DNA of 58,547 nucleotides from Cryobacterium levicorallinum (GCF_004402405.1 NZ_SOFE01000034.1:1-58547); one strand, 5' to 3'. Positions 19,245 through 28,202 are shown, counted from the stretch's first letter. Program-made: numbers and translations. Notes: generated by a model not told the origin, from the sequence alone.

Positions 19245-20639
19245 ATGAGCTGGCTCGACCGAGACCGCACCATCGCCCCACCCGGATTCAACCGCTGGCT
19301 GATTCCGCCGGCCGCACTCGCCGTGCACCTCTGCATTGGCCAGGCCTACGCCACGAGTGTTTACAAGACCGCGCTTGTGGCGCACTTCGACGCCAGCCTG
19401 GTGCAGATCGGGGTGATCTTCTCAATCGCCATCGTGATGCTCGGCCTGTCGGCGGCCATCATGGGTACCTGGGTCGACACCAACGGGCCGCGCAAGGCCA
19501 TGTTCGTCGCGGCTCTGTTCTGGTCGGGCGGATTCCTCATCGGTTCGCTCGGAATCTTTACGAACCAGCTGTGGCTGGTCTACGTCGGCTACGGCTTCAT
19601 CGGCGGTATCGGCCTCGGCATCGGCTACATATCGCCCGTCTCGACGCTCATTAAGTGGTTTCCGGACCGCCCGGGCCTCGCCACCGGCATGGCCATCATG
19701 GGCTTCGGCGGCGGCGCCCTCATCGCCAGCCCAGTGTCGACGGCGCTCCTCGGCTTCTATGACCCCAACTCCGGGGCAGCGAACTGGGTGGCGAGCGGCG
19801 ACTCCGTGGGCAAGCTTTTTCTCACCCTCGCCGTGATCTATCTCGCGTACATGATGTTCGGAGCTTTCACGATCAAGGTTCCGGCTGCTGATTGGGTGCC
19901 GGCCGGTTTCGATCCGTCGAAGGTGCGGGTCAAGGCCCTCGTCACGAGCAACCACGTTTCAGCCAGGAACGCCATTCGCACGCGTCAGTTCTGGCTGCTC
20001 TGGGTCGTCCTGTTCTGCAACGTCACGGCCGGTATCGGCATTCTCGAGCAGGCCGCACCGATGATCCAGGACTTCTTCCGGCAGAGCGACGGCAACTCGC
20101 TGGTCTCGGCGGCCGTTGCCGGAGGCTTTGTGGGCCTGTTGTCGCTCGCTAATATGGGCGGACGATTCGCCTGGTCGGCCACGTCGGACAAGACCGGACG
20201 CAAGAACATCTACATGGTGTACCTCGGCGTTGGCATGGTGTTGTATGTGCTGCTGGCGCTCTTCGGATCGAGTACGACGGCGCTCTACGTTGTACTGGCC
20301 TTCATCATCATTTCTTTTTACGGTGGCGGTTTCGCTACCGCTCCGGCCTACCTGCGGGATTTGTTCGGAACCTTTCAGGTGGGGGCAATCCATGGTCGCC
20401 TGCTGACGGCCTGGTCGGCGGCCGGCATTGCCGGTCCGCTCATTGTCAACTCGTTCCTCGATGCTCAGGGCGCTCCGGGTGAGTTGACGGCTGCGGCCTA
20501 TCAGCCGGCCCTGCTCACCATGGTTGGGCTGCTCGTTGTTGGCTTTGTGGCGAACCTTTTCGTGCGACCGGTTCACACCGACTTTCACGAACCCGAAAAG
20601 CCGCTCGTCGGTGCAACAGCTTGGAAGGCGCACGCATGA
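19245..20639 (+). CDS. OFA-family MFS transporter (oxalate/formate antiporter type)
   Basis: 464 residues with 12 predicted membrane helices. Family features are the N-terminal RWLIPPAALAVHLCIGQAYATSVYK stretch (first 20 typical of OFA proteins), GTWVDTNGPRKAM between helices, GFIGGIGLGIGYISPVSTLIKWFPDRPGLATG, and SDKTGRKNIY in the second half. OxlT-type proteins exchange oxalate for formate; others move formate or other monocarboxylates, so the substrate is open. The ATG at 19245 has AAGGA 8 nt upstream; earlier in-frame starts lack this. The stop overlaps the small-subunit ATG. Confidence 0.9.
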   Translation: MSWLDRDRTIAPPGFNRWLIPPAALAVHLCIGQAYATSVYKTALVAHFDASLVQIGVIFSIAIVMLGLSAAIMGTWVDTNGPRKAMFVAALFWSGGFLIGSLGIFTNQLWLVYVGYGFIGGIGLGIGYISPVSTLIKWFPDRPGLATGMAIMGFGGGALIASPVSTALLGFYDPNSGAANWVASGDSVGKLFLTLAVIYLAYMMFGAFTIKVPAADWVPAGFDPSKVRVKALVTSNHVSARNAIRTRQFWLLWVVLFCNVTAGIGILEQAAPMIQDFFRQSDGNSLVSAAVAGGFVGLLSLANMGGRFAWSATSDKTGRKNIYMVYLGVGMVLYVLLALFGSSTTALYVVLAFIIISFYGGGFATAPAYLRDLFGTFQVGAIHGRLLTAWSAAGIAGPLIVNSFLDAQGAPGELTAAAYQPALLTMVGLLVVGFVANLFVRPVHTDFHEPEKPLVGATAWKAHA

Positions 20640-20737
20640 AGGTTCTAAAAGTCATTGTGGCTTGGGCGCTAGTAGGGATCCCGCTGGCCTTTGGCATTTC
20701 TCAGACACTCGCGAAGGTGACGGCCCTGTTCGGCTAA
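20636..20737 (+). CDS. MFS transporter small subunit (33 residues)
   Basis: The frame ATG (20636) to TAA (20737) encodes MKVLKVIVAWALVGIPLAFG followed by ISQTLAKVTALFG. It overlaps the transporter stop by ATGA and ends just before a terminator. One membrane helix is predicted. Tiny proteins of this type follow many OFA-family transporter genes and are annotated as MFS transporter small subunits. Size, position and coupling all support it, although it is short enough to be missed by most gene finders. Confidence 0.8.
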   Translation: MKVLKVIVAWALVGIPLAFGISQTLAKVTALFG

Positions 20738-20765
20738 ACCCGACATTTGCAGATATAAACAGATA

Positions 20766-20803
20766 GAGCCATGCCCCATTCACTGGGGCATGGTTCTTTT
20801 TTT
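20766..20803 (+). terminator. Rho-independent terminator after the OFA operon
   Basis: A stem of about 12 bp (core CCATGCCCC with GGGGCATGG, 7-nt loop) is followed by a run of seven T (20797-20803). Confidence 0.85.
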
Positions 20804-21036
20804 GTCTTGAGTGCTCGGCACCGATCAGGGCAGTCTGTCAGCCCTGGCGCCCTCATTCATGCAATGATGGCGAATGGGGAATTAGCTAGCTAGGCTAGCT
20901 ATACCTGTTTCGTTCGCTTTCGTGTTCGGGATCCTCGACCTCTCGCGCCCAAAGTTCCGAAATTTACCCATGTTCGCTCGTGGCAACCCCGAATCGCCAC
21001 GATTGATTCGACGAGTTTAACGAAAAGGAGCAGTCA

Positions 21037-23415
21037 ATGGCTACCCACACCGCACTCGACGAACAACGATCCGCCGCAACGCTGCTCGAAGGAATTCGAC
21101 GCGCCGACGACCTCACCGTGGCAGCCAGCCGCGATGGGGGCGCCCGGGCTGTGCGCCTGCTGGCACAAGCCTCGACCGATCCGAGCGACCAGCTCACCGC
21201 CATCGCCGCAGTGCACGCCCTCGCCCAGGTCTTCGACGACTCCGCTGACGAGGTGCTTGTTGCCTTGCTGCACCACGATTCGGCTTTTCTGCGTGAGCAC
21301 TCCGCCTGGGCCTTCGGCAGCCGCCTGCCGCGCTATGACGCCATCGCCGACCTCGTCACGCTCGTTCGGCAGGGCGGATTTACCGGCATGCTCGCCCAGC
21401 GCACTCTGGAACAGTGGGGATCTTCGGCCGCCGATCAGGTGGCCCTGTTCCTCGAAGGTTCCCTGCTCGGCATGACCGAAACGGATGCCCGCACCCGCCT
21501 CATCGAGACCATCGGCCTCATGCCCGGCCGCATTCCCGAGCGGTTGCTGCGGCGGGTGGCCACCGACCGTGCCGAGAGCCTGCCCGCTCGCGCCGCCGCC
21601 ATCGCCGGCCTCGGGGACCGATCCCCGAGCGAAGCTGTGCTCGAAATACTGAGCGTCCTCTCTCAGGACGACAATGCGAGCGAACTCGCGGCCGTTGCTC
21701 GGCTGGCCCTGTTCGACTTGACGGCGACGACCGCACCACGCCCGAAGTGGAACCAGGGCGCCACAATCGCCCAACTCTTTCTGCACGCCGACATCGACGG
21801 GGAGCTCTCCCAGGTCGGTGCTGGCGACAACGGCGGCATCGCGACCCTGCTGGTGCGGCTCGGTGACGCCCTCGTCGCCGAGCCGGCCGGCCGAGGCAGC
21901 GGAACGGAGAGCGCCGCGGCATCCGCTTTGCGTGCGCCGTTTGTCGGAAGCCGTCTCGGGACGGGCCGCGAAGATCGGGTCGATCGGGTTATCACCATGT
22001 CCCGCGGCAGCCACGAGTCAGCGCTTGATGGACTGGCCGACGTCGGAGCGACCCGGCGCGGGCACTCCTTCGCGGCGGTTCCGTTCGTCGGTGGTCCGGT
22101 GCCGTCGATCGACTCCTGGCCTCGGCGGGTCGCAGCGCAACGCGGCATTCGGCGTATCCTGCGCTCGACCGGAGTCGTCGACGCGATTCACCTCCGCATG
22201 GCCGATGTCGGCAGCCTCGCCGCCGCGACCGTGGCCCGCGACCTGGACATTCCGGTCGTCTTCACCGTGGCCCCCGACCCGCACGGCGTGATCGACTCGC
22301 TCGAATCGAGTGGCGCGCTCACCCGAACGAACTTCGGCGAGGTTGATGCGGTGGAACACTTCTGGTTTCGTGCCCGCCTGGTGCAGCGACTCGCCGCGGA
22401 TGCCGCGCACACCGTGCTTTTTCCGCGCCCGCACCTGCAGCAGGACATTGAGCGCCTGATCGGAATCGACATTGACGCACACCCGGAACGACACTCGGTC
22501 ATTCCAGAGGGCATCGACCTCGCGGTGATCGACCGTGCCCGAACGGATGCCCTGGCATCGCTTAGCCAGTCCGGCGGGAACGGTTTGGTCGCCAGCGACG
22601 ACGACCTCAGCCACGACCAGGACCCGATTGATCACTTCGACCACGACCTTGACCGCATCGACCGCACGAATATGGACGATGCTCGCGCTGCGTCCGCCGC
22701 GCTTGCCTTCGACCAGCTCGACGCGCTGCTGGGCACCCTTCCGCCGTCCCGGCACGGACTGCCGCTGCTGATCAGCGTCGGCCGTCTGCACCGCGTCAAG
22801 GGCATGGCGGCCCTGGTCGAAGCTTGGACCGGGGACCCGACCCTGCAAGAGCGCTGCAACCTGCTGATTGTGGGCGGTGATTTGGAGCATCCGTCCTTTG
22901 ACGAGGGCATTGAGCTGGCTCGCATGTCCCGGTCCCTGTCTGGGGCGAATCGTGACGACGCTGCGGCCCACGGCCTGGTTCTGGCCGGGCATCGCGCCAA
23001 CGACACGGTCGCCCGCTGGCTGGCCGCGATCCGCTACGGCCGGCCCGGGCTCGCTGCGCCGTTCGGTGTGTATGTCTGCGCGAGCATGAAGGAGGAGTTC
23101 GGCATCGCGCTGCTCGAGGCGATGGCGACCGGCCTCACGGTCGTCGCGCCGAACGGCGGCGGACCGGCCACCTACGTCGAGAATGGCGTGACCGGTTTTC
23201 TGGTCGACACCGGCGACGCGCAGGCTCTCGGTTCCGGCATCCGAGATGCCCTCGCCGTGGCGGCCGGAGTGCACGGCGGCGAGTACGCCGACCTGGCCCG
23301 GCGCATGGTGGCCGACAACTTCACGATCGAAGCCATGGCGAGCACACTCGGTTCGGTCTACCGGGACGTCGCCGTGGCGACCGAGCCGGTCGCCTGGGAG
23401 CTGAGCGTCTCATGA
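21037..23415 (+). CDS. Glycosyltransferase (GT-B, GT4-like) with N-terminal HEAT-like region
   Basis: 792 residues. Residues about 1-230 are a helical, HEAT-like repeat region (for example LTAIAAVHALAQVFDDSADE, HSAWAFGSRL, ARAAAIAGLGDRS). From about 340 a GT-B fold begins (DAIHLRMADVGSLAAATVAR). The donor-binding half has LISVGRLHRVKGMAALVEAW and the E-x7-E motif EEFGIALLE (about 686), then GGGPATYVENGVTGFLV. An acidic Asp/His-rich insert (SDDDLSHDQDPIDHFDHDLD, about 530) is unusual. GGAGC lies 6 nt before the ATG. It overlaps the next glycosyltransferase by 4 nt, so they probably act on one glycan; the acceptor is unknown. Confidence 0.85.
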   Translation: MATHTALDEQRSAATLLEGIRRADDLTVAASRDGGARAVRLLAQASTDPSDQLTAIAAVHALAQVFDDSADEVLVALLHHDSAFLREHSAWAFGSRLPRYDAIADLVTLVRQGGFTGMLAQRTLEQWGSSAADQVALFLEGSLLGMTETDARTRLIETIGLMPGRIPERLLRRVATDRAESLPARAAAIAGLGDRSPSEAVLEILSVLSQDDNASELAAVARLALFDLTATTAPRPKWNQGATIAQLFLHADIDGELSQVGAGDNGGIATLLVRLGDALVAEPAGRGSGTESAAASALRAPFVGSRLGTGREDRVDRVITMSRGSHESALDGLADVGATRRGHSFAAVPFVGGPVPSIDSWPRRVAAQRGIRRILRSTGVVDAIHLRMADVGSLAAATVARDLDIPVVFTVAPDPHGVIDSLESSGALTRTNFGEVDAVEHFWFRARLVQRLAADAAHTVLFPRPHLQQDIERLIGIDIDAHPERHSVIPEGIDLAVIDRARTDALASLSQSGGNGLVASDDDLSHDQDPIDHFDHDLDRIDRTNMDDARAASAALAFDQLDALLGTLPPSRHGLPLLISVGRLHRVKGMAALVEAWTGDPTLQERCNLLIVGGDLEHPSFDEGIELARMSRSLSGANRDDAAAHGLVLAGHRANDTVARWLAAIRYGRPGLAAPFGVYVCASMKEEFGIALLEAMATGLTVVAPNGGGPATYVENGVTGFLVDTGDAQALGSGIRDALAVAAGVHGGEYADLARRMVADNFTIEAMASTLGSVYRDVAVATEPVAWELSVS

Positions 23416-24725
23416 CCCTGCTCATCATCAGCCCCGACTACGCCTCGCACCTGTACCCGCTCGCGACGCTCGGCACCGCCTGGGCGCAGGCCGGCGAACG
23501 CGTCGTGGTGGCGAGCGGACCGGCAACGGCCGACATTGTGGCCGCGTTCGGGTTCCAACGGGAGAACCTGCAGCTGGGCCGCGGTTCCAACCCCGGCACC
23601 ATCCGGGTCGAGCAGCAGCCCGCCGGCGAAGATGACGCCCTGCGCGGGTTTTTCGACGCCACCCGCCGCGGAATGGTCGATACCCTGCTCTTTCAGGCTG
23701 AGGCCCGCAGCAGCGACCTGCTCTATAACCCGGTCGCGATCGCCCGCGAGGTGCAGCGCATCGTCGAACGGGTGCAGCCCGACCAGGTGATCGTCGACCA
23801 CCTCGCCTTCAGCGCCCGGCTCGGGCTGCTCAGTGCGGGCGTGCCGCACGCCGATGTGGTGCTCGGGCATCCGTCTGCCTTGCCCGTCGGCCCGGAGATC
23901 TACGGTTACCCGCCGGCCTGGCCCGCCGTGTTCTCGCCCGACGTTGGCGAGTTGGCGCTGCTTGAGCTGCAGTGTGCGGCCGTTCGCGACTCGTTCACCG
24001 CTCAGTGGAACGACGCGCTTTTTGAACTCGATCCGTCCGCGGCACCGACCCTCGATGCCTTTCAAGAGTGCGGGGATCTGCTGCTGCTCAATTATCCGGG
24101 CGAACTGCACTCGTCGGCGCGCACGGACCAGCTTCCACCCCACCGGTTTCTCGGTTCGGCGGTGCGATCCGAGGCCGTCGACCCCGAGGTCGAAGCCTGG
24201 CTGGCGGCTGATTCTCGGCCCGTCGTCTACGTGAGCTTCGGAAGTTTTCTCTCGGTGCGCGGTGATGTGCTCGCCCGCGTCGCCGAGGCCCTGAGCGGGC
24301 TGCCGGTGCGGGTGGCCATGGCTGTCGGAGCGACCGACCGCGAAACGCTCGGCCCCATTCCTGATTCCTGGCTGGTGCGCGGGTTTCTGCCGCAGGTACG
24401 CCTGCTGCAGGAGGCCGTGCTCGCGGTGACGCACGGGGGCAACAATTCGGTGACCGAGGCGATGACGGCAGGCGTGCCGCTCGTTGTGCTGCCGTTCTCC
24501 ACCGACCAGTTCGCCGGCGCAGCCGCCCTCGACGCGGCGGGCTTCGGCACATCGCTGCCGCCCAATACCGCAACCGTTCTCGCGTTGCGCGACGCCTGTG
24601 AGCGGATGCTGCACCTCGCCGGCGAAACGCGCGCCCGTCTCGACACCCTCGCGGTGTCGCTGACCGTGCAGCCGGGCGCGGCGCGTGCCTACGCGGCGCT
24701 GACTCGGGTGGTGGCACGAGGGTAG
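23412..24725 (+). CDS. Glycosyltransferase, UGT-like (GT1 type)
   Basis: 437 residues. A GT-B enzyme with an N-terminal LLIISPDYASHLYPLATLG acceptor half and a donor half with PVVYVSFGSF and THGGNNSVTEAMTAGVPLVV (about 340), the nucleotide-sugar signature of UGT/MGT-like enzymes. Such enzymes glycosylate lipids or small molecules. Start codon overlap (ATGA) couples it to the HEAT-glycosyltransferase, and both end before a palindrome-rich gap shared with the convergent mocA. Substrate not predictable from sequence. Confidence 0.88.
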   Translation: MTLLIISPDYASHLYPLATLGTAWAQAGERVVVASGPATADIVAAFGFQRENLQLGRGSNPGTIRVEQQPAGEDDALRGFFDATRRGMVDTLLFQAEARSSDLLYNPVAIAREVQRIVERVQPDQVIVDHLAFSARLGLLSAGVPHADVVLGHPSALPVGPEIYGYPPAWPAVFSPDVGELALLELQCAAVRDSFTAQWNDALFELDPSAAPTLDAFQECGDLLLLNYPGELHSSARTDQLPPHRFLGSAVRSEAVDPEVEAWLAADSRPVVYVSFGSFLSVRGDVLARVAEALSGLPVRVAMAVGATDRETLGPIPDSWLVRGFLPQVRLLQEAVLAVTHGGNNSVTEAMTAGVPLVVLPFSTDQFAGAAALDAAGFGTSLPPNTATVLALRDACERMLHLAGETRARLDTLAVSLTVQPGAARAYAALTRVVARG

Positions 24726-24774
24726 TTCAGGCGCAGTTTCGTTGAGCCACGAGGGTTCGGGACCTCACCATTTG

Positions 24775-24840
24775 TTCCGGGCCCGGGCCCGGAATGTGGG
24801 CCCAAGTTAGATCATGGGCCCATGTTCCGAATGTGGGCCC
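24775..24840. repeat. Palindrome cluster between convergent genes
   Basis: A perfect 20-bp palindrome TTCCGGGCCCGGGCCCGGAA (24775-24794) is followed by TGGGCCCA at 24797 and 24815 and TGGGCCC at 24834, spaced 18-19 nt. The right part overlaps the last codons of mocA. A two-way terminator is the simplest reading. Confidence 0.6.
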
Positions 24841-25526
24841 GGTGGTTCCCTGGGCCGGTCGACGTCGGCCCCGGTGCCGAGGTCGCCACACTCGACCGCT
24901 TCGACGTCGTGCGCGCGCAGATAGGGTCGCGCGCCGGAATCGCCGGAGAGAGTCTCGAGGAGGGACACCCAATGCGACCGGCCGATCACCACGGGATGCC
25001 CCGGCTGGCCGGAAAAACGGGCCTGACGCAGTGTGCCGGCCGACGCGGCGGCGGAGCCGGGCGCATCCGTCGTCTCGTTGGTCCTGCCGATCAGGCGAGC
25101 CACCGTCGCCGCGTTCAGGTCGGGTACGTCAACGGGAACGACCGCGATAGCCGTGAGCTCGGGGTGGTCGAGGGCGCAGCGCAGGCCGGCGCGCAGGGAG
25201 GCAGAGAGTCCTTCGGCCCAATCATCGGCCTGCACGACCAAAACGGATGCTGTTGGCCGGTTCGTGCTGCGGGCTCGCGCACCGTCCCTTGAGGCCAAGG
25301 GATCCGTTTTGAGCAGCGCCGCGGCCTCGGCACCGCGGGCGCCGAGCACGACGATGACCGGGGAACACCCGGCGGCCGCGAGCACGTCGACGGCGTTCTG
25401 CAGCCAGGATCGGCCAGAGGCATCGTGCACGAGCGCCTTGGGCATGCCATAGCGGGAGCCAGCACCAGCGGCGAGCACGAGTCCGGCCACGTGGTTGGGT
25501 GTTGGCGGCTTGTGCATGTCTGCCAT
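24807..25526 (-). CDS. mocA: MocA-like nucleotidyltransferase (molybdenum cofactor)
   Basis: About 239 residues of the NTP-transferase-3 family. The nucleotide loop is GLVLAAGAGSRYGMPKAL; later come DWAEGLSASLRAGL, AVVPVDVPDLNAATV and QPGHPVVIGRSHW (the xPGHP motif). MocA cytidylates molybdopterin for xanthine-dehydrogenase-type enzymes, and an XDH operon lies 3 kb away on the same strand. Two starts are possible: ATG 25526, or ATG 25517, which stands 7 nt after TACGAT (25530-25525) in leaderless geometry. A 39-residue in-frame extension upstream crosses a hairpin element and is rejected. Confidence 0.8.
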   Translation of the reverse strand: MADMHKPPTPNHVAGLVLAAGAGSRYGMPKALVHDASGRSWLQNAVDVLAAAGCSPVIVVLGARGAEAAALLKTDPLASRDGARARSTNRPTASVLVVQADDWAEGLSASLRAGLRCALDHPELTAIAVVPVDVPDLNAATVARLIGRTNETTDAPGSAAASAGTLRQARFSGQPGHPVVIGRSHWVSLLETLSGDSGARPYLRAHDVEAVECGDLGTGADVDRPREPPGPHSEHGPMI

Positions 25527-25577
25527 CGTAGGGTTCACGAGCCGCGGCGTGGCGCCATGTTTAACTACATGGCTCCG

Positions 25578-25670
25578 CCGAGCCGTGAGTTTCGGGCGCC
25601 GAGACGTGAGGTTTGGGCCTGTTTTGTGCCGTTTTGGCCCCAAGACTCACCGCTCGGCGAGCGGATGTGT
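25578..25670. repeat. Hairpin element, copy 1 (GAGCCGTGAG type)
   Basis: Arms CCGAGCCGTGAGT (25578-25590) and ACTCACCGCTCGG (25645-25657) pair at 12 of 13 positions and are followed by CGAGCGGATGTGTC. A related copy lies at 26705-26777 in the same orientation. Confidence 0.6.
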
Positions 25671-26305
25671 CCCTAGCTCTGCCCCGCCCACTCCAGCCCT
25701 GCGCGCGATGTGGGCGTGCTCACCATGGACTCCGGCGACGAGATCCTTGACGTTGTGTGGCACAGGCTGATCGCAGCCGTAGCGATGTGCTCGAAACCTG
25801 GCTACTCCGCCGTAAAAGCGCATACGCTGTGAATGTTACCGACCGAAGGATTCGCCGTGTCCCTCCACTTCGAACATTCCCCTCAGCGCCACGTTCCCGG
25901 CCCGGGTGAGCCGTCCATCCCACAGCTCGAGGTCGACCAGACCATCGCCCCGCGTCCGGAGGAAGAGATCGCCGATGTCCTGCGAGCGGAACCAGACGTG
26001 GTAGATCACAGCGAGCATCGAGTGACAACACCCCCGGGTTCGGGAACGAAATAACGCGAAAAGGGTCGTCACATTCCGCTGGACTCTGGATGCCAAGTGG
26101 GCGACATCGAGTCCGGAAGCTCGTACTCGTTCGATTTTCAGGCCCAGGATGGCAAACGCTCGAAAGCCTGGCACACTCGCGACGGACAACTCGAGACATT
26201 GGCAATGATTCTCTCAGAGCGGGCCGGCGCCGAGGTGCACGTGCGGGAGGTCGCCTGGGGCCAGGTCTTCACGCCCGCCGCGGTCGAACAGGCCAGGCGG
26301 GGGCG
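25671..26305. other. Gene-poor, probably decayed stretch
   Basis: No frame here has convincing family features or codon structure. A 60-residue minus-strand frame (26019-25836; MLAVIYHVWFRSQDIGDLFL...) and a short plus-strand frame near 26097-26342 are the best candidates and may be gene fragments. Together with the uraD-uraH relic to the right and the flanking hairpin elements, the stretch looks like a deletion-scarred remnant. Confidence 0.4.
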
Positions 26306-26695
26306 CTCGTTGACGCTGCGCGGCGGGCCGCGACCCCGCTGACCCGGCTCGAGGTGTATGAAGCCCTCGCTGACCATCCGCGCATCATCCAGACCCCAAC
26401 CGATGGATTCTCCCGCCGCGAACAGGCCTCGGCCGACGCGGACGATGCCGAGCTGGCTAAATTACTCACGACCGGCCAAACGGATGCCGACGGCCGCCTC
26501 GCCGCGCTCGGCCCGGTTGCGCTTCCCGCCGGTTGGTAACGCGGGACGTTCGCCACTGGGGCCTGGTTCGCGCGGTCCGGCCAGGCCACGTTCTACCCGG
26601 AGGTCACGATCACCTTCGACCTCGCCGACGTGTCGGAGCGCTATCACGTGCCCTTGCTGCTCGCCCCGTTCGCGTACTCCACCTATCAGCGGTAG
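26306..26695 (+). pseudogene. uraD-uraH fusion relic (ureide pathway)
   Basis: One reading frame holds a piece of OHCU decarboxylase (LVDAARRAATPLTRLEVYEA, ADHPRI, FSRREQASADADDAELAKLL) that runs directly into 5-hydroxyisourate hydrolase (TDADGRLAALGP...). The hydrolase part is cut by an in-frame TAA (26537-26539) at a position where the family has Tyr (TAC to TAA would explain it). It then continues in the same frame: TFATGAWFARSGQATFYPEV, ITFDLADVSERYHVPLLL, APFAYSTYQR, stop. The family normally ends YRGS. So internal deletion plus a nonsense change destroyed both genes. Intact uraD and uraH usually lie side by side. Confidence 0.75.
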
Positions 26696-26704
26696 CTGAC
26701 CCGT

Positions 26705-26777
26705 GCCGAGCCGTGAGACTTAGTCTCAAAATCACGAAAAAATGGGCTGAAACTCACGGCTCGACGAGCGGATGCGT
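26705..26777. repeat. Hairpin element, copy 2 (GAGCCGTGAG type)
   Basis: A perfect 11-bp inverted repeat, CGAGCCGTGAG (26707-26717) with CTCACGGCTCG (26753-26763), is followed by ACGAGCGGATGCGTC. It lies between the uraH relic and the convergent guaD end and could terminate both. Copy 1 is 1.1 kb to the left. Confidence 0.65.
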
Positions 26778-26789
26778 CACCCGACTCGA

Positions 26790-28202
26790 CTACTCCACGC
26801 TCACCCGGCGGCCACGAACATAAACCCCGGTGATCGCGGGCTCGCGCAGGGCGAGCAGCAGCGCGAACAGGGTCTGCTCGGCGGCCAGCACCGCGTCGTC
26901 GGCGCGCACGGCGTTCGCCAGCACGAGTGCGAGCGGGTCCCAGCGGTCCGGGTCGATCAGCAGAAAATCCGCATCCTTGCCGAGGTCGAAGTTGCCGAAC
27001 CGGGCCTCCATATCGAGCGCGCGGGCCCCGGCGAGTGTGCCGGTGAACAGCAGCGCGGCCGGGTCGAGTGCCACTTCGGCGTCGCCGGGCTCGGACAGGT
27101 GCGATTTGTAGCAGTCGTTGAGCACCCGCGCGACGAGCCATTCGTCGCCGCCACCGACATCCGTTCCAATCGCGACGTTCACCCCGAACCCGGTCGTGCG
27201 CCGCCACGGCATGGTGCCGGAGCCGAGGAACGCCTGCGAGGTCGGGCAGTGCGCGATCGACGTGCCGGTGTCGGCGAGACGGGCGAGCTCCGAATTCTGG
27301 CAGTGCACGGCGTGGGCGAGGATGCTGCGGCGGCCAAGCAAGGACGAGCCGCCGCGGGCGGAGCCCGGCAGGAAGCATCCGTCGTAGGTGTCGAGGTAGG
27401 TTTTCGTGCCGAACACCGAGCGCACCGCGTCGATCTCTCCCGTGCCCGGCCGGTCGTTCTCGTTGAGGTGACTGTGAAAGTACACGCCTGGCCCGCGCAC
27501 CGAGTCGTAGAGCTCGCCGAGGCCTGCGAGGGTTGTCGGCGTCACCGACAGACTGAACCGGGGCACGATCGCGACCTGCAGCAGCGCGGTCTGGGCGTCA
27601 CCCGTGTCGACGGCGTGCCAGCGGTCGATCTCGGCCGCCGTGAGCTCAAGAGCCGCCTGCTCGCTCGTGACCAGCGCCTTCGCGGAGTCGGTGCCGACGG
27701 TCTGGATGCCGCGCCCGCTCACCAGGCGAAGGCCGGCCTTCTGCGTTTCTTCGAACAGGGCGTCCTGCGCCGGCGCAAACGCCGAGCCGAACACGAGGGC
27801 GCTGGTCGTACCGACGGATGCCCGCCGCCGCGTGAAATCGCGCGCCACCTGCCGGGCAAACCCCGGGTCTTCCAGCCGCGACTCGGCCGGGAAGACGCAC
27901 TCGTCGAGCCATTCGAGCAGCTGGCCGCCACCGTAGGCATCCGTTGTGTAGGTCTGCGGAAAATGAATGTGAGTGTCGACGAAACCCGGCAAAATGAACC
28001 CGGTTCGGGTCACCGGCAGTGCAGTGAACGCGGCCGGCAGCGCGTTGAAGGGGCCGACCCAGGCGATCGTGCCGTCGTCGGCCGTGACGAGGGCCCCGTC
28101 GGGCACCGAAACGAGCTGCGAATGGGCCTGCGCAACTGTGGGAGCGCCGGCTATGTGAAAAATGTGGCCTCGAAAGACCGCGCTACCCGTTGATTCGTAC
28201 AT
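26790..28202 (-). CDS. guaD: Guanine deaminase
   Basis: 470 residues of the amidohydrolase family, converting guanine to xanthine. Zinc ligands are in FVDTHIHFPQ (HxH), FHSHLNEND, HAVHC and GTDVGGGDEW. ALLLALREPAITGVYVRGRR closes the beta-domain. The start is ATG 28202 (MYESTGSAVFRGHIFH); in-frame extension further upstream has no family similarity and overlaps xdh. No strong Shine-Dalgarno is seen; TAATAT lies 8 nt upstream. The product xanthine is the substrate of the dehydrogenase encoded just upstream on the same strand. Confidence 0.93.
   Translation of the reverse strand: MYESTGSAVFRGHIFHIAGAPTVAQAHSQLVSVPDGALVTADDGTIAWVGPFNALPAAFTALPVTRTGFILPGFVDTHIHFPQTYTTDAYGGGQLLEWLDECVFPAESRLEDPGFARQVARDFTRRRASVGTTSALVFGSAFAPAQDALFEETQKAGLRLVSGRGIQTVGTDSAKALVTSEQAALELTAAEIDRWHAVDTGDAQTALLQVAIVPRFSLSVTPTTLAGLGELYDSVRGPGVYFHSHLNENDRPGTGEIDAVRSVFGTKTYLDTYDGCFLPGSARGGSSLLGRRSILAHAVHCQNSELARLADTGTSIAHCPTSQAFLGSGTMPWRRTTGFGVNVAIGTDVGGGDEWLVARVLNDCYKSHLSEPGDAEVALDPAALLFTGTLAGARALDMEARFGNFDLGKDADFLLIDPDRWDPLALVLANAVRADDAVLAAEQTLFALLLALREPAITGVYVRGRRVSVE

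Noticed and set aside
24807..25643. The 278-codon version of mocA
   Set aside because: The first 39 codons lie on a hairpin element; family similarity begins a few residues after the ATG at 25526 or 25517.
26097..26342. An 81-codon frame left of the uraD-uraH relic as a real gene
   Set aside because: No family match and it is overlapped by the relic frame; possibly another fragment, but I cannot support it.
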